Part shown: positions 41,646-50,586 of the stretch, in pieces
How positions within the stretch are numbered: the first letter of the stretch is position 1
Layout: each line of letters opens with the position of its first letter
From: Burkholderiales bacterium
GTDB taxonomy: Bacteria > Pseudomonadota > Gammaproteobacteria > Burkholderiales > Burkholderiaceae_C
DNA: 64,000 nucleotides
Reading direction: 5' to 3'
Assembly (NCBI GenBank): GCA_947464185.1
Contig: CANHVY010000001.1
Coordinates: 1 to 64,000, forward strand
Notes under the pieces: generated by a model
The model's database searches: none
What the model was told of the DNA's origin: nothing
The model's input: the letters and a program-made list of their open reading frames with translations, nothing else
Position numbers and translations under genes: made by a program

Positions 41646-42859
41646 CACTTCACCCAGGCGTTCATCTGGATGATGGGCAGCAGCACCGCCAGCACGATCA
41701 GCATCACCACGGCGCCCATGGCCACGATGAGCAGCGGTTCCAGCACGGTGGCCAGCGCCATGGCGCGGCGTTGCACTTCCCCCGAGAGCTGCGCGGCCGC
41801 GCGCGAGAGCATCTGCGGCAACTGGCCCGTCTGCTCGCCCAGGCGCGCGAACATGGCCAGCAGGCCCGGAAAGCGCTTCTTGGCCGCCAGCGCGCTGGCC
41901 AGCGGTGCGCCTTCTCGCACCTGCACCAGCGCGTCCAGCGCGTCGGCGCGCATGGCGCGGTTGCCCAGGGTTTCGGCGGCGGCCTGCAGGGCCTTGAGGA
42001 TGGGCACGCCCGCGCCCGCCAGCATAGCCAGGGTCCCGGCAAAACGCGCGGCGTTGTAGCCCCGGGCCAGGCGGCCTACCAGCGGCAGGCGCAGCCAGGC
42101 GGCGTCCAGGCGCAGGCGCGCCCCCTCCTGGCGGCGCAGAAGCAGCAGGGCCGTGATGCCGCCTGCCACGCCCAGCGCCACCAGCCAACCCCAGTCGCGT
42201 GCGAACTGGCTCAGTGCCAGCATCGCCACCGTCAGCAGGGGCAAGGCTCGGCGGGAGCTCGTGAACACGCTGGCCACCTGCGGCACCACGTAAGTGACCA
42301 GGAAGATGACGATGAGCAAGGCGATGCCCGAGACGATGGCCGGGTACAGCGAGGCCCCGATCAGCTTGGACTTCAAGGCCTGGCGCTCCTCCAGGTCGTC
42401 GGCCAGCTTGTCCAGCACCTGCCCGAGTGCGCCACCCTGCTCGCCGGCGCCCACCACGGCGCGGTAGACGTCGTCGAATTCCCTTGGCGCGGTGGACAGC
42501 GCATGCGCGAAGCTGTGGCCGGCATTGACCTCGCTGCGCAACTGGGCCACCAGGTCACGCTGTCGCGGGTCTTCGGCGTCATCTGCCAGTGCGGTCAGCG
42601 CCCGCTCCAGGGGCAGTCCGGCGCCCACCAGCCCGGCCAGTTGCCGCGTCCACACCGTCAGGCCCGTGCCGCGGAACGCGCGGCGCCCGAAGGCGGAGGC
42701 TGTCGGGCTCTGCGACGCACCGTCCACGGCCTGCACTTCCAGCGGCACCAGCGAGCGCGTGCGCAGCTGGCTGCGCACCGCGCGGGCGGTGTCCGCCTCC
42801 AGCACGCCGCTGTGCGTCTTGCCGGCGGCGTCCACGGCCTCGAAGCGGAAGGCGGGCAT
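41645..42859 (-). CDS. gspF: type II secretion inner-membrane platform protein GspF
   Basis: Polytopic platform protein of the type II secretion system, 404 residues. It has the two repeated cytoplasmic T2SF domains (TVWTRQLAGLVGAGLPLERALTAL near residues 68-91 and RFAGTLAMLAGAGVPILKALQAAAETL near 269-295) and three transmembrane helices near residues 170, 220 and 380 (MGAVVMLIVLAVLLPIIQMN). The N-terminus PAFRFEAVDAAGKTHSGVLEAD is typical. It follows gspE by 47 bases. Confidence 0.95.
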   Translation of the reverse strand: MPAFRFEAVDAAGKTHSGVLEADTARAVRSQLRTRSLVPLEVQAVDGASQSPTASAFGRRAFRGTGLTVWTRQLAGLVGAGLPLERALTALADDAEDPRQRDLVAQLRSEVNAGHSFAHALSTAPREFDDVYRAVVGAGEQGGALGQVLDKLADDLEERQALKSKLIGASLYPAIVSGIALLIVIFLVTYVVPQVASVFTSSRRALPLLTVAMLALSQFARDWGWLVALGVAGGITALLLLRRQEGARLRLDAAWLRLPLVGRLARGYNAARFAGTLAMLAGAGVPILKALQAAAETLGNRAMRADALDALVQVREGAPLASALAAKKRFPGLLAMFARLGEQTGQLPQMLSRAAAQLSGEVQRRAMALATVLEPLLIVAMGAVVMLIVLAVLLPIIQMNAWVK

Positions 42860-42906
42860 GAGTTCAGTGCAGGAGAAGGTGTTGCAGGTTCAAGGAGGTG
42901 CGGTGC

Positions 42907-44322
42907 TCAGTCGCGCGTCACGCGCACCACTTCCTCGGCCGACGTCACCCCTTCGGCCACCAGCCGCTGTCCGTCCTCACGCATGGGCCGCAGGCCGCCC
43001 GCCAAGGCCGCGGTGGTGAGTTCGCTCTCGGCCGCCCGGTTGTGGATCAAGGCGCGCACCGCCTCGTCCGCGGTCATCAGCTCGTACACACCCGTGCGGC
43101 CTTTGTAGCCAGTGTGGCCGCAGGCCGGGCAGCCCACGGCGTGCCACAGCCCTTGGGCGTCCTGGCGCCGGCAGGCCGTACACAGCTGGCGCACCAGACG
43201 CTGCGCCAGCACGCCCAGCAGGCTGGAACTCAGCAAGAACGGCTCCACGCCCATGTCGATCAGGCGGGTGACGGCCGAGGGGGCGTCGTTGGTGTGCAGC
43301 GTGGCCAGCACCAGGTGGCCGGTGAGCGAGGCCTGGATGGCGATCTGCGCGGTCTCGTAGTCGCGGATCTCGCCGATCATGATGACGTCCGGGTCCTGGC
43401 GCAGGATGGCGCGCAGCGCCTTGGCGAAGCTCAGGTCGATCTTGGCGTTGACCTGGGTCTGGCCGATGCCGGGCAGCTCGTACTCGATCGGGTCTTCCAC
43501 CGTCAGCACGTTGGTGGTGGCCGTGTCCATGCGCGCGAGCGAGGCGTACAGCGTGGTGGATTTGCCCGAGCCCGTGGGCCCGGTGACCAGCACGATGCCG
43601 TGCGGCTGGCGGATCAACCGGTCGAAGCCCTGCAGCACCTCGCCGCTCATGCCCAGGGCCTCCAGGCTGAAGCGCGTCTCGGTCTTGTCGAGCAGGCGCA
43701 GCACTGCTCGCTCGCCGTGTGCCCCGGGCAGCGTGGAGACGCGCACATCGATGGCCCGCGTGCCCAGGCGCAGCGAGATGCGCCCGTCCTGCGGCAGGCG
43801 CTTTTCCGAGATGTCGAGCTCGGCCATGATCTTCAGGCGCGAGATCAGCGCGGCGTGCAGCGCCTTGTTGGGCTGCACCACCTCGCGGAGCGTGCCGTCC
43901 ACGCGGAATCGCACGGCGCTGCTGCGCTCGTAGGGCTCGATGTGGATGTCGCTGGCGCCGTCGCGCACGCCTTGCGTCAGCAGGGCGTTGAGCATGCGGA
44001 TGATGGGCGCATCGTCGGCCGCTTCCAGCAGGTCTTCCACCGCCGGCAGTTCCTGCATCAGCCGTGACAGGTCCACCGCGCTTTCGACCTCGCCCACCAC
44101 CGCCGCGGCGCTGCTTTCGCCCCCTGCGTAGGCCGCGGCGATGCGCGCCTGCAACTGGGGTGCTGCCTCGCGCTGCCACAGGTCCACCGCATGCACGCGC
44201 AGCACTTCCGACAGGGTGGACACCGGGGTGGCCGGCGTCGTCCACAGCACGCGCTGGCGGCCATCGTCCTGCAGCAGGACCTGGTGCGCCTTGGCAAAGG
44301 CGTAGGGCAGGGGGTGTCGCAT
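42907..44322 (-). CDS. gspE: type II secretion ATPase GspE
   Basis: Cytoplasmic hexameric ATPase that powers pseudopilus assembly, 471 residues. It has an N-terminal domain that binds GspL, then GASDIHIEPYERSSAVRFRVDG, Walker A GPTGSGKSTTLYA near residue 230, Asp box LTVEDPIEYELPGIGQTQV, Walker B DPDVIMIGEIRD and His box TGHLVLATLHTNDAPSAVTRL. The C-terminal zinc module has CTACRR and CPACGHTGYKGRTG (four cysteines). ATG 44322 was chosen; the frame continues upstream to 44520 inside the gspD region without homology. Confidence 0.96.
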   Translation of the reverse strand: MRHPLPYAFAKAHQVLLQDDGRQRVLWTTPATPVSTLSEVLRVHAVDLWQREAAPQLQARIAAAYAGGESSAAAVVGEVESAVDLSRLMQELPAVEDLLEAADDAPIIRMLNALLTQGVRDGASDIHIEPYERSSAVRFRVDGTLREVVQPNKALHAALISRLKIMAELDISEKRLPQDGRISLRLGTRAIDVRVSTLPGAHGERAVLRLLDKTETRFSLEALGMSGEVLQGFDRLIRQPHGIVLVTGPTGSGKSTTLYASLARMDTATTNVLTVEDPIEYELPGIGQTQVNAKIDLSFAKALRAILRQDPDVIMIGEIRDYETAQIAIQASLTGHLVLATLHTNDAPSAVTRLIDMGVEPFLLSSSLLGVLAQRLVRQLCTACRRQDAQGLWHAVGCPACGHTGYKGRTGVYELMTADEAVRALIHNRAAESELTTAALAGGLRPMREDGQRLVAEGVTSAEEVVRVTRD

Positions 44323-44332
44323 GCCGTGGCGC

Positions 44333-46528
44333 TCAGGGCTTGGCGGGCGGCGTTGCGCCTGGCGCCGGGGCGGCGGCGGGCCCGGGCGCCTGCAAAGGCG
44401 GCAGCACGGGGCTGTCCTGCAGGGGCAGCATGGGGCGGGGCACGGGTTGGCTGTCCATCTGCTGCGCGCGGATCTGTTCGTAGCGGTCCAGGCTGAGTCG
44501 GTCGCCCGCCGGGGCATCACGCAGCACCACCGGTCGCAGGAACACCATCAGGTTGGTGCGGTTCTTGGTGCGGCTCTCGCTGCGGAACAGGGTGCCGATG
44601 CCGGGGAGGTCGCCCAGCAGCGGCACCTTGGACTTGTTCTCGATGAAGCGGTCCTCGATCAGCCCGCCCAGCACGATGATGCCGCCGTCGTCCACCACCA
44701 CATTGGTCTCGATTTGCCGCTTGTTGGTGGAGGGCCCGGCATTGGTGGTGCCCGGGGCCACCTTGTCGCTGACGCTGGAGGACTCCTGGAAGATCGTCAT
44801 GCGCACGGTGCCGCCCTCACCGATCTGCGGCTTGATGCGAAGCGTGATGCCCACGTCCTTGCGCTCGATGGTCTGGAAGGGATTGGCCACCGAGGTGCCG
44901 GTGCTGGTGAACTGACCGGTCACGAAGGGCACGTTGCTGCCCACCACGAACTTCGCCTCCTCGTTGTCCAGCGTGATCAGGTTGGGGGTGGAGATGATGT
45001 TGGTGCTGGTCTGGCTCTGCAGCGCGCGGGCAATGGCCGACAGCGCATAAGTGCCGCCGTAGTTGCGGATGAGGCCGATGTTCAACCCTTCACCCAGGTT
45101 GATCTTTCCGGCGGCCGCGCCGGTGTTCAGCCCGATGAGGTTGCCGTTGGGGCCGAAGTTGGTGCCCACGCCGATCAGGTTGCTGTCGCCCCGGCTGCCG
45201 ATCAGGCCCTGCCACTGGAAGCCGAAGTCGGCGGCGTTGTCGCCCGACACCTCCACGATCATGCTCTCGATATAGACCTGCGCGCGGCGCGTGTCGAGCT
45301 GGTCGATCATGGCCCGCACCTGACGGTACAGCGGCTCGGGCGCGGTGATGATCAGAGAGTTGGTGGCCGGGTCGGCCTGCACGAAGCCGCCCGTGGTGGG
45401 CTGGGCGGCCGCCGTGATGGGCGCGGTGGCGGCGGCCCCTGGAGCCCCAAGACCGGGCGTGGCAGGCGTGCTGCCGGGCGCAGCGCCGCCGGTGATGCCC
45501 AGGCTCGGACCCGAGCCCCCCGTTGCGCCGCCGGCGCTGGCAAAGGCAGCGCGCAGCACGGTGGCCAGGCGCGTGGCATCGGCGTTGCGCAGATGAACCA
45601 CCCAGAAGTTGCCTTGCGGCCCCGCGCCCTGGGCGGGCCGGTCGAGCTTGTCGATGATGGACAAGGCAGCAGCCAGCCGTGCACGGTTGGGTGCGCGCAC
45701 GATCAGCGAGTTGCTGCGGGAATCCGCGGCCACCGTGACGCCTGCGCCAGCGCCCCCGGCGGCGCCCGGGGTCGGCGCCTGCGCGCCGGCCACCGAGGCT
45801 TCGGACAGGCGCTGCACCAGCTGGGCCAGATCGGCCGCCACCGCGTGCTTCAGCGGCACGATCTCGATGTCGGTCTGGGCGGGCTGGTCCAGCGCCGCGA
45901 TGATCTTGCCCAGGCGCTGCAGGTTGTCGGCGTAGTCGGTGATGACCACCGTATTGCTGCCCGGGCTGACGTTGATGGTGTTGTTGGCCGTGATCAGCGG
46001 TCGCAGCACCGTGACCAGGTTGTTCGCGTTCTCGTAGCGCAGGCTGAAGATCTGCGTCAGCACCTGGTCGGCTCTTGCCGTGGCTTCGCCCACCACCACG
46101 GTGCCGGCCTGCAGCTTGGCGTCGGCCTCGGGCACCACCTTCAGCAGGCCCGCGCTCTCCACCATCGCAAAGCCCAGCCCCCGCAATGCCGCCAGGTAGC
46201 TGGCATAGGCCTCGCGGATGGTTTGCGGCTGCTCGCTGTAGACGGTGATGTTGCCCTTCACACGCGGGTCCACGGCGATCTGGCGCTCGATCATGGCCCC
46301 GAAGGCCCGCGTCACGGCCTCCACATCCGCATTGACGAAGTTGACGGTGACCTTGGTGCGCGAGCGCATGGCGCGCGTGTCGGGCTGGGGGGCGGCAGGG
46401 GCGGCGGCCGCTGCGGTGCCCGCCGGCTGGGCGCGCAACGCAGTGGGGGTCAGCACCCCGCTGCCCGTGCCCACCCAGAGTGCGGCGGCCAGTGTGCTCA
46501 GGGAAAGCCGGGACGGGTTCATGCTCAT
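44333..46528 (-). CDS. gspD: type II secretion outer-membrane secretin GspD
   Basis: Forms the outer-membrane channel. The 731-residue protein has a signal peptide, N-domains (VTVNFVNADVEAVTRAFGAM; LKVVPEADAKL; SLRYENANNLVTVLRPLI; EIVPLKHAVAADLAQLV) and a secretin core with VPFVTGQFTSTGT, TLRIKPQI and VVDDGGIIVLGGLIEDRF near residues 610-630. Glycine/proline/alanine-rich linkers near residues 265-285 and 325-375 are longer than usual. ATG 46528 overlaps the gspN stop as ATGA; ATG 46522 is an alternative. An alanine/proline-rich C-terminal tail (APGPAAAPAPGATPPAKP) may bind a pilotin or be unstructured. Confidence 0.95.
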   Translation of the reverse strand: MSMNPSRLSLSTLAAALWVGTGSGVLTPTALRAQPAGTAAAAAPAAPQPDTRAMRSRTKVTVNFVNADVEAVTRAFGAMIERQIAVDPRVKGNITVYSEQPQTIREAYASYLAALRGLGFAMVESAGLLKVVPEADAKLQAGTVVVGEATARADQVLTQIFSLRYENANNLVTVLRPLITANNTINVSPGSNTVVITDYADNLQRLGKIIAALDQPAQTDIEIVPLKHAVAADLAQLVQRLSEASVAGAQAPTPGAAGGAGAGVTVAADSRSNSLIVRAPNRARLAAALSIIDKLDRPAQGAGPQGNFWVVHLRNADATRLATVLRAAFASAGGATGGSGPSLGITGGAAPGSTPATPGLGAPGAAATAPITAAAQPTTGGFVQADPATNSLIITAPEPLYRQVRAMIDQLDTRRAQVYIESMIVEVSGDNAADFGFQWQGLIGSRGDSNLIGVGTNFGPNGNLIGLNTGAAAGKINLGEGLNIGLIRNYGGTYALSAIARALQSQTSTNIISTPNLITLDNEEAKFVVGSNVPFVTGQFTSTGTSVANPFQTIERKDVGITLRIKPQIGEGGTVRMTIFQESSSVSDKVAPGTTNAGPSTNKRQIETNVVVDDGGIIVLGGLIEDRFIENKSKVPLLGDLPGIGTLFRSESRTKNRTNLMVFLRPVVLRDAPAGDRLSLDRYEQIRAQQMDSQPVPRPMLPLQDSPVLPPLQAPGPAAAPAPGATPPAKP

Positions 46529-47436
46529 CCGATCGAAAGAATCGACCGCGCTCCGTCGCGCGTGCCGATGAGGTTCAACAGATTCTGCAGCGCGGCCTCC
46601 TGGCCGGGCGCGGCGCGGGCTTCGCCGCGCAGCCGCAGGCGCGCCCCTGTCCACTGCCCGGAGCCGCTGAGCAGCAGTGCGCCGTCGAGGGTGTTCAGCT
46701 GCACCGTGGCCGCCTCGCTGCCGGCGCCAGTGCCGGCCACCACCACCCGGTAGCTGCCCAGGCGCGGCAGCGTGGACAGGCGCGATGCGATGTCGGTGGC
46801 CTCCAGCACCACCGAGCCCTGCAGCCGCAACCCGCCAGGGGCCATCTGCAGCGTGAAGCCGGGGCTGGACAGGCGCAGCAGACCTGAGGGCTGAAGGGTG
46901 TTCCAGGGCGTGCCCAGGGCGCTGAGCCAGGCCGCGGGCCACAGCACGGTGGCGCCAGACGTCGACCCGGAAGCTGCCCGAGGAGCCGCCCCGGCAGGAG
47001 GCCCGGAACTCGCCCCGGAACTCGCGCCGGAAGGCCCCTCTGGCCTGCCCGGCGTCGTGTCCAAGGTCTTACCCTCCGCCAGCGACAGGCTCCAGGGGCC
47101 GAGGCCCGGTTGCAGTCGCAGCACCAGCGGAGCCGGCATCAGATCCTGGTGGCGCAGGGTCAGACGAGCGGCCAGCCCGCCCCAGCCGCCTGACCCGTCC
47201 AGTTTCCAGCTCAACTGCCCTGGCAGGGTCAGGGCATCCCGGCTGCCTGGTCCGCCCGTGAGGGTGACCCGCGCATGACCTGACCAGACCGTGCCCTGCG
47301 CGTGGCCCAGCACGACGCGCCCCTGGCTGGCCTGCAGCAGCGCCCAGGCCACCCAGCGCGCCGGGGCGAAGACCACGGCCGCGGCCAACGCGCCCAGCAG
47401 CGCGCCGGCGAGGGCCCAGCGCGTGGCGGCTGTCAC
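46525..47436 (-). CDS. gspN: type II secretion system protein N (GspN)
   Basis: Inner-membrane-anchored accessory of type II secretion, 303 residues. It has an N-terminal transmembrane helix (LAGALLGALAAAVVFAPARWVAW), then QASQGRVVLGHAQGTVWSGHARVTL, the family signature, and a beta-rich periplasmic domain ending RLRGEARAAPGQEAALQNLLNLIG. A Gly/Ser/Ala-rich insert lies near residues 130-160. The start is GTG 47436, overlapping the gspM stop as GTGA; no ATG is suitably placed. Confidence 0.85.
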   Translation of the reverse strand: MTAATRWALAGALLGALAAAVVFAPARWVAWALLQASQGRVVLGHAQGTVWSGHARVTLTGGPGSRDALTLPGQLSWKLDGSGGWGGLAARLTLRHQDLMPAPLVLRLQPGLGPWSLSLAEGKTLDTTPGRPEGPSGASSGASSGPPAGAAPRAASGSTSGATVLWPAAWLSALGTPWNTLQPSGLLRLSSPGFTLQMAPGGLRLQGSVVLEATDIASRLSTLPRLGSYRVVVAGTGAGSEAATVQLNTLDGALLLSGSGQWTGARLRLRGEARAAPGQEAALQNLLNLIGTRDGARSILSIG

Positions 47437-48044
47437 GGCGCGGCCCCCGAAGCGCCCGAAGCGCCCGAAGCGCCCGAAGCGCCCGAAGCGCCCGAAGCGC
47501 CCGAAGCGCCCGAAGCGCCCAAAGCGCCCAAAGCGACGACCAGGGTGCCCGACAGCCCGCGTTCCTGGCGCGTCAGTTGCATCTCCACCACCCGTGCCCG
47601 GGCACCTGCGCGGGCTTCGGCCCACCAGGCCTGCAATTCGGTGCCGCTGGCGCCCTCTACCGTCAGCACGGCACGGTCGCCCTGGAACTGCAGCCGTCCT
47701 CGCGGGGCCAACCGGGCTGTGGCGGCCTGCAAGGCCTGCTCTGCCTGCCCGGCAGGTTGGGCGGCGATGGACTTCAGGGTCTGTGCTTCGGCCGCCTGCC
47801 GCTGCATCACCCCTTGCTGCTCCAGCAGGCTGGTCAGGCGCTGCTGGGCCAGGCGTCCCTGGGCCAGCGGCTGCTGGAGGCCCCACCACCACAGTGCCGC
47901 GGCGCCCACCACCCAGGCTGCCAGCGTCAGGGCTCCGCGCTCCCGCGGGGCCAGCGCTTGCCAGCGCTCTGCCAGCGCAGTGCGCCATGCGGCAAGGGCG
48001 GAGACTGCAGCAAGAGTGGAGGTGCCGGACCTTGCAGGCTTCAT
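47433..48044 (-). CDS. gspM: type II secretion system protein M (GspM)
   Basis: Single-pass inner-membrane protein that pairs with GspL, 203 residues. It has a membrane helix near residues 37-53 (LAAWVVGAAALWWWGLQ), a coiled segment and a ferredoxin-like periplasmic domain (GRLQFQGDRAVLTVEGASGTELQAWWAEA). The C-terminus ends with seven Gly-Ala-Ser triplets encoded by in-frame 9-bp repeats, something not usual for GspM. ATG 48044 overlaps the gspL stop (ATGA), and its own stop overlaps gspN. Confidence 0.88.
   Translation of the reverse strand: MKPARSGTSTLAAVSALAAWRTALAERWQALAPRERGALTLAAWVVGAAALWWWGLQQPLAQGRLAQQRLTSLLEQQGVMQRQAAEAQTLKSIAAQPAGQAEQALQAATARLAPRGRLQFQGDRAVLTVEGASGTELQAWWAEARAGARARVVEMQLTRQERGLSGTLVVALGALGASGASGASGASGASGASGASGASGAAP
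47452..47532. repeat. 9-bp tandem repeat in the gspM 3' end
   Basis: Seven perfect copies of GCGCCCGAA (47452-47514) followed by two GCGCCCAAA variants (47515-47532). The unit is a multiple of three, so copy-number change keeps the gspM frame and alters only the length of its Gly-Ala-Ser tail. Perfect identity of the copies suggests recent expansion by slipped-strand mispairing. Confidence 0.95.
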
Positions 48045-49339
48045 GGCGCGGCACTCCGCCCGGCAGAAAGGTTGCGACGCGTCAGCGTGAGGGCTCCGCC
48101 TGCAGCCTCCGCGGACCAGCCCAGGGGCTGCAATCGTTCGTTCATGGATGACACCTGGGCCCCGTCCAGGCCGGCCGTCGACAAGGTCAGGCGGCCGCGC
48201 TCGTAGCGCAGGGCTTGCGGTGGTGCCAAGCCATTCGGCCAAGCCGCAGCCGCGGCGGCCAGTGCGGCTTCCAGGTCGGCGTCACCCGTCTGTCCGGCGG
48301 CCTGTCGCAGCCGGTCCAGTTCACGCTGCATCTGCAGCGGCGCGTCCAGCACCACCCGGATCTGCGGGTGGGTGGACTGCAGAAGCTTCACCTGTGCCTG
48401 CTGGGCGGCGCGCACGGCTTGCTGCTGCTGCCAAGCCCAGGCGTGCAAGCCCAGCACGTTCACCACCACCGCCGCGGCCAGGCCCAGGCGCAGCGGCCGC
48501 CAGGGGGCGGACCAGAATTGGCGCCATGCTTCCCGCCCCAGGCGCAGGCCTCGGTGCCCAGGGGCCAGATCGAACTGGCGCAGCTCCCACGCGCTGCCGG
48601 CGGCCTCCAGCCCCGGTTGCCACTCGGGCACGACCGGCACCGGCCGTCCCGCCCAGGCCTCGGCCCGGGCGGCGGCGGCCGGCGTGCAGGTCCAGGTGAG
48701 GGCCGGGCCCACCTGCGGGTCCTGGTCCTGCTGGGTCAACGCGGACTGGAGCCGTTCCCGAGCGCCGTCGCCCTCCAGCGGCATGGCAGCCACGCCGCCC
48801 TCGTTGGCCCACACCAGTTGGGCCGCGGCCGGCCCATCATGGGCCGCCTGCTGGAAGTGGGCACGGGGCGCCGGTCCTGGCTCGAACAGAGGCACCACCC
48901 GGTCGATGTCCCGGCCGGCGGCTTGGGCGGCCTGAAGCGCGGCCGTCAGTGGCGCCTTGGCCAACAGGGCGACGGTGCAGCGCCGGCCCGGCTTGGCCTG
49001 CGGCGGCAGGGCGAAGTGCAGGTGTTCGGGCTCCTCGAGCAGCCCCTCTTCGAGCGCGCCAGACAGCGCGGCCCGCATGCGCCCGGCGGGCACCTTCGGC
49101 AGGTCCAGGCTTGCCCAGGACAAGGCCTGAGGCGGCACCAGGGCCACCAGCGTGTCGGCCCGGGGCCACAGGGCGGGAGGGTCCTCGCCCTGGCTGGTCA
49201 GCAGGCGGCCGTCTTCCGACAGGGCCCACCGCCACGGTGCGTCGCGCCGGCCGGGCGCTGCCGCGCCCACCCCTGGCACGTCGCTGTCGGCGGCGCGCGC
49301 GGGCATGGGCATGGGCATGAGGACGACGAGGACGGACAT
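48041..49339 (-). CDS. gspL: type II secretion system protein L (GspL)
   Basis: Links the GspE ATPase to the inner-membrane platform, 432 residues. It has a cytoplasmic actin-like domain (residues 1 to about 270; DTLVALVPPQALSWASLDLPKVPAGRMRAALSGALEEGLLE), one transmembrane helix near 285-303 (LRLGLAAAVVVNVLGLHAWAW) and a C-terminal ferredoxin-like periplasmic domain (LEAALAAAAAAWP, RLTLSTAGLDGAQVSSMNERL). The start ATG 49339 (MSVLVVLMPMP) resembles other GspL beginnings; the frame is open to 49381. It is preceded by a 194-bp gap, the only sizeable one in the operon, containing 10-bp repeats. Confidence 0.9.
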   Translation of the reverse strand: MSVLVVLMPMPMPARAADSDVPGVGAAAPGRRDAPWRWALSEDGRLLTSQGEDPPALWPRADTLVALVPPQALSWASLDLPKVPAGRMRAALSGALEEGLLEEPEHLHFALPPQAKPGRRCTVALLAKAPLTAALQAAQAAGRDIDRVVPLFEPGPAPRAHFQQAAHDGPAAAQLVWANEGGVAAMPLEGDGARERLQSALTQQDQDPQVGPALTWTCTPAAAARAEAWAGRPVPVVPEWQPGLEAAGSAWELRQFDLAPGHRGLRLGREAWRQFWSAPWRPLRLGLAAAVVVNVLGLHAWAWQQQQAVRAAQQAQVKLLQSTHPQIRVVLDAPLQMQRELDRLRQAAGQTGDADLEAALAAAAAAWPNGLAPPQALRYERGRLTLSTAGLDGAQVSSMNERLQPLGWSAEAAGGALTLTRRNLSAGRSAAP

Positions 49340-49470
49340 GACAGTGGCGTGCAGTGCGTCAAGAGACTTGCAGGCGCTCACCTGCGACGGGGCGACGATC
49401 TCCTGGCGCCCGGACTGTACGCCGGCCCACGCAGCCCATGCCGGGCATCCGCAACCTTGGCCGTCGTGCT

Positions 49471-49540
49471 GCGTCAGTCGACGTCAGTCGCTGTCAGTCG
49501 CCGTCAGTCGCCGTCAGTCGCCGTCAGCGGTCGTCACTCG
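49471..49540. repeat. 10-bp tandem repeats between gspK and gspL
   Basis: Seven consecutive 10-bp units, the middle five reading NNGTCAGTCG with small changes and the last two more divergent (CCGTCAGCGG, TCGTCACTCG). The array runs up to and over the gspK stop codon. The 10-bp period is about one helical turn, so units would lie on one face of the DNA; function unknown. Confidence 0.9.
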
Positions 49541-50586
49541 GTCGTGGCCTGCAGGTTGCGGCGCAGTCGGTGCACCGCCAGCACCTCCGCCGTCCCACGG
49601 CGGCGCACCAGCGAGGCTTCCTCCAGCACCCGGTCTTCCAGGCGCAGCCGGCCGCGAACCTCGAAGTACTGGCTGCCCACCGACACCCGGCTGCTCTCCA
49701 GCGGGCTGCCGGGCGGCAGCAGCGCGCGCACCTGTTCCAGCCGTTCGAAGGCCTGCTGTTGCCGGGCCTGCACCAGGCGCTCGGCGGTGCCGGCATCCAC
49801 CGCCAGCACGGCGGCCAGCACCTCGCGGCCGGCCGTGTTCAGGTTCACGGGCGTGCGGGTGGGCAGCACGTCCACCAGGGGCCGCAGGGCCTGCAGCACG
49901 GCGGGCTCCAGCCCCAGCCAGGCCAGGTGCTCGAAGCGCTGCACGGGCAGCACGCGGGTGTCTTCGTCCTGGGTGGATGCACCCGCACCCGCCCCCGTGC
50001 CGAGCGTCGAGGCCCCGCCCGCAGCCGCCCCGCCCGCAGCTGGTATGGCCGAACGCGCCCGCCAGGCGCTGGCCAGCCCGGTGATGATGCGCTCGGTGTC
50101 CTTGGGGTTCAGCCCGGCCGCAGCGCACAGGCGGCCCAGGGTGTCGCGTTCGACGGCCACGGCCTGGCCCTCGTCCGTGAACAGGTTGCGCAGGTTGTAG
50201 CGTGCCTGCGCATCCGTGATCGAACCCGACAGGAAGGCCTCGACCTCGCTGTCGGCGGAGGCCTCGCGGTCGGCCGCCAGGAAGCTGGACAGCCGGGCCT
50301 CGGCCAGCGGCGTCGCCCAAGGCTCGCCCGCGTGGTCCACGGCGCCCGAACGGACGTCCTCGCGCAGGATCAGCCGTGTCCAGTCCAGCGCACCGGCCAG
50401 GATCCAGGTGGACTGCCCACGCGAACGCTCGGCCGACTCCACCTGCACCGCGCGCCATTGCTGCCAAACCATGCCCGCGGCCAGCGAGGCCACTAGGGCC
50501 AGCAGGGTCATGGCCAACAGCAGCGCGGCCCCGCGCTGGGCTGACGGCGGCCGGTGTTGCCAGGCAGGGAAACGCGACGGGCTCAT
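49534..50586 (-). CDS. gspK: type II secretion minor pseudopilin GspK
   Basis: Largest minor pseudopilin, at the pseudopilus tip, 350 residues. It has a basic leader, a prepilin-like site at QRG-AALLLAMTLLALVASLAAGMVWQQW, no Glu at position 5 (normal for GspK), the alpha domain with SITDAQARYNLRNLF near residues 124-138 and the helix-hairpin-helix region TRTPVNLNTAGREVLAAVL. An Ala/Gly-rich insert follows WRARSAIPAAGG. Its ATG overlaps the gspJ stop (ATGA). The stop codon lies in a 10-bp repeat array. Confidence 0.92.
   Translation of the reverse strand: MSPSRFPAWQHRPPSAQRGAALLLAMTLLALVASLAAGMVWQQWRAVQVESAERSRGQSTWILAGALDWTRLILREDVRSGAVDHAGEPWATPLAEARLSSFLAADREASADSEVEAFLSGSITDAQARYNLRNLFTDEGQAVAVERDTLGRLCAAAGLNPKDTERIITGLASAWRARSAIPAAGGAAAGGASTLGTGAGAGASTQDEDTRVLPVQRFEHLAWLGLEPAVLQALRPLVDVLPTRTPVNLNTAGREVLAAVLAVDAGTAERLVQARQQQAFERLEQVRALLPPGSPLESSRVSVGSQYFEVRGRLRLEDRVLEEASLVRRRGTAEVLAVHRLRRNLQATTE

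Noticed and set aside
44321..46753. Plus-strand open frame of about 810 codons opposite gspD
   Set aside because: Antisense shadow of gspD; low-complexity composition and no start signals.
47460..47530. CRISPR-like array
   Set aside because: Units are 9 bp, contiguous and without spacers; it is a coding tandem repeat.
49471..49540. Iteron-type replication origin
   Set aside because: Units are only 10 bp, no rep gene or DnaA box is near, and the context is a chromosomal secretion operon.
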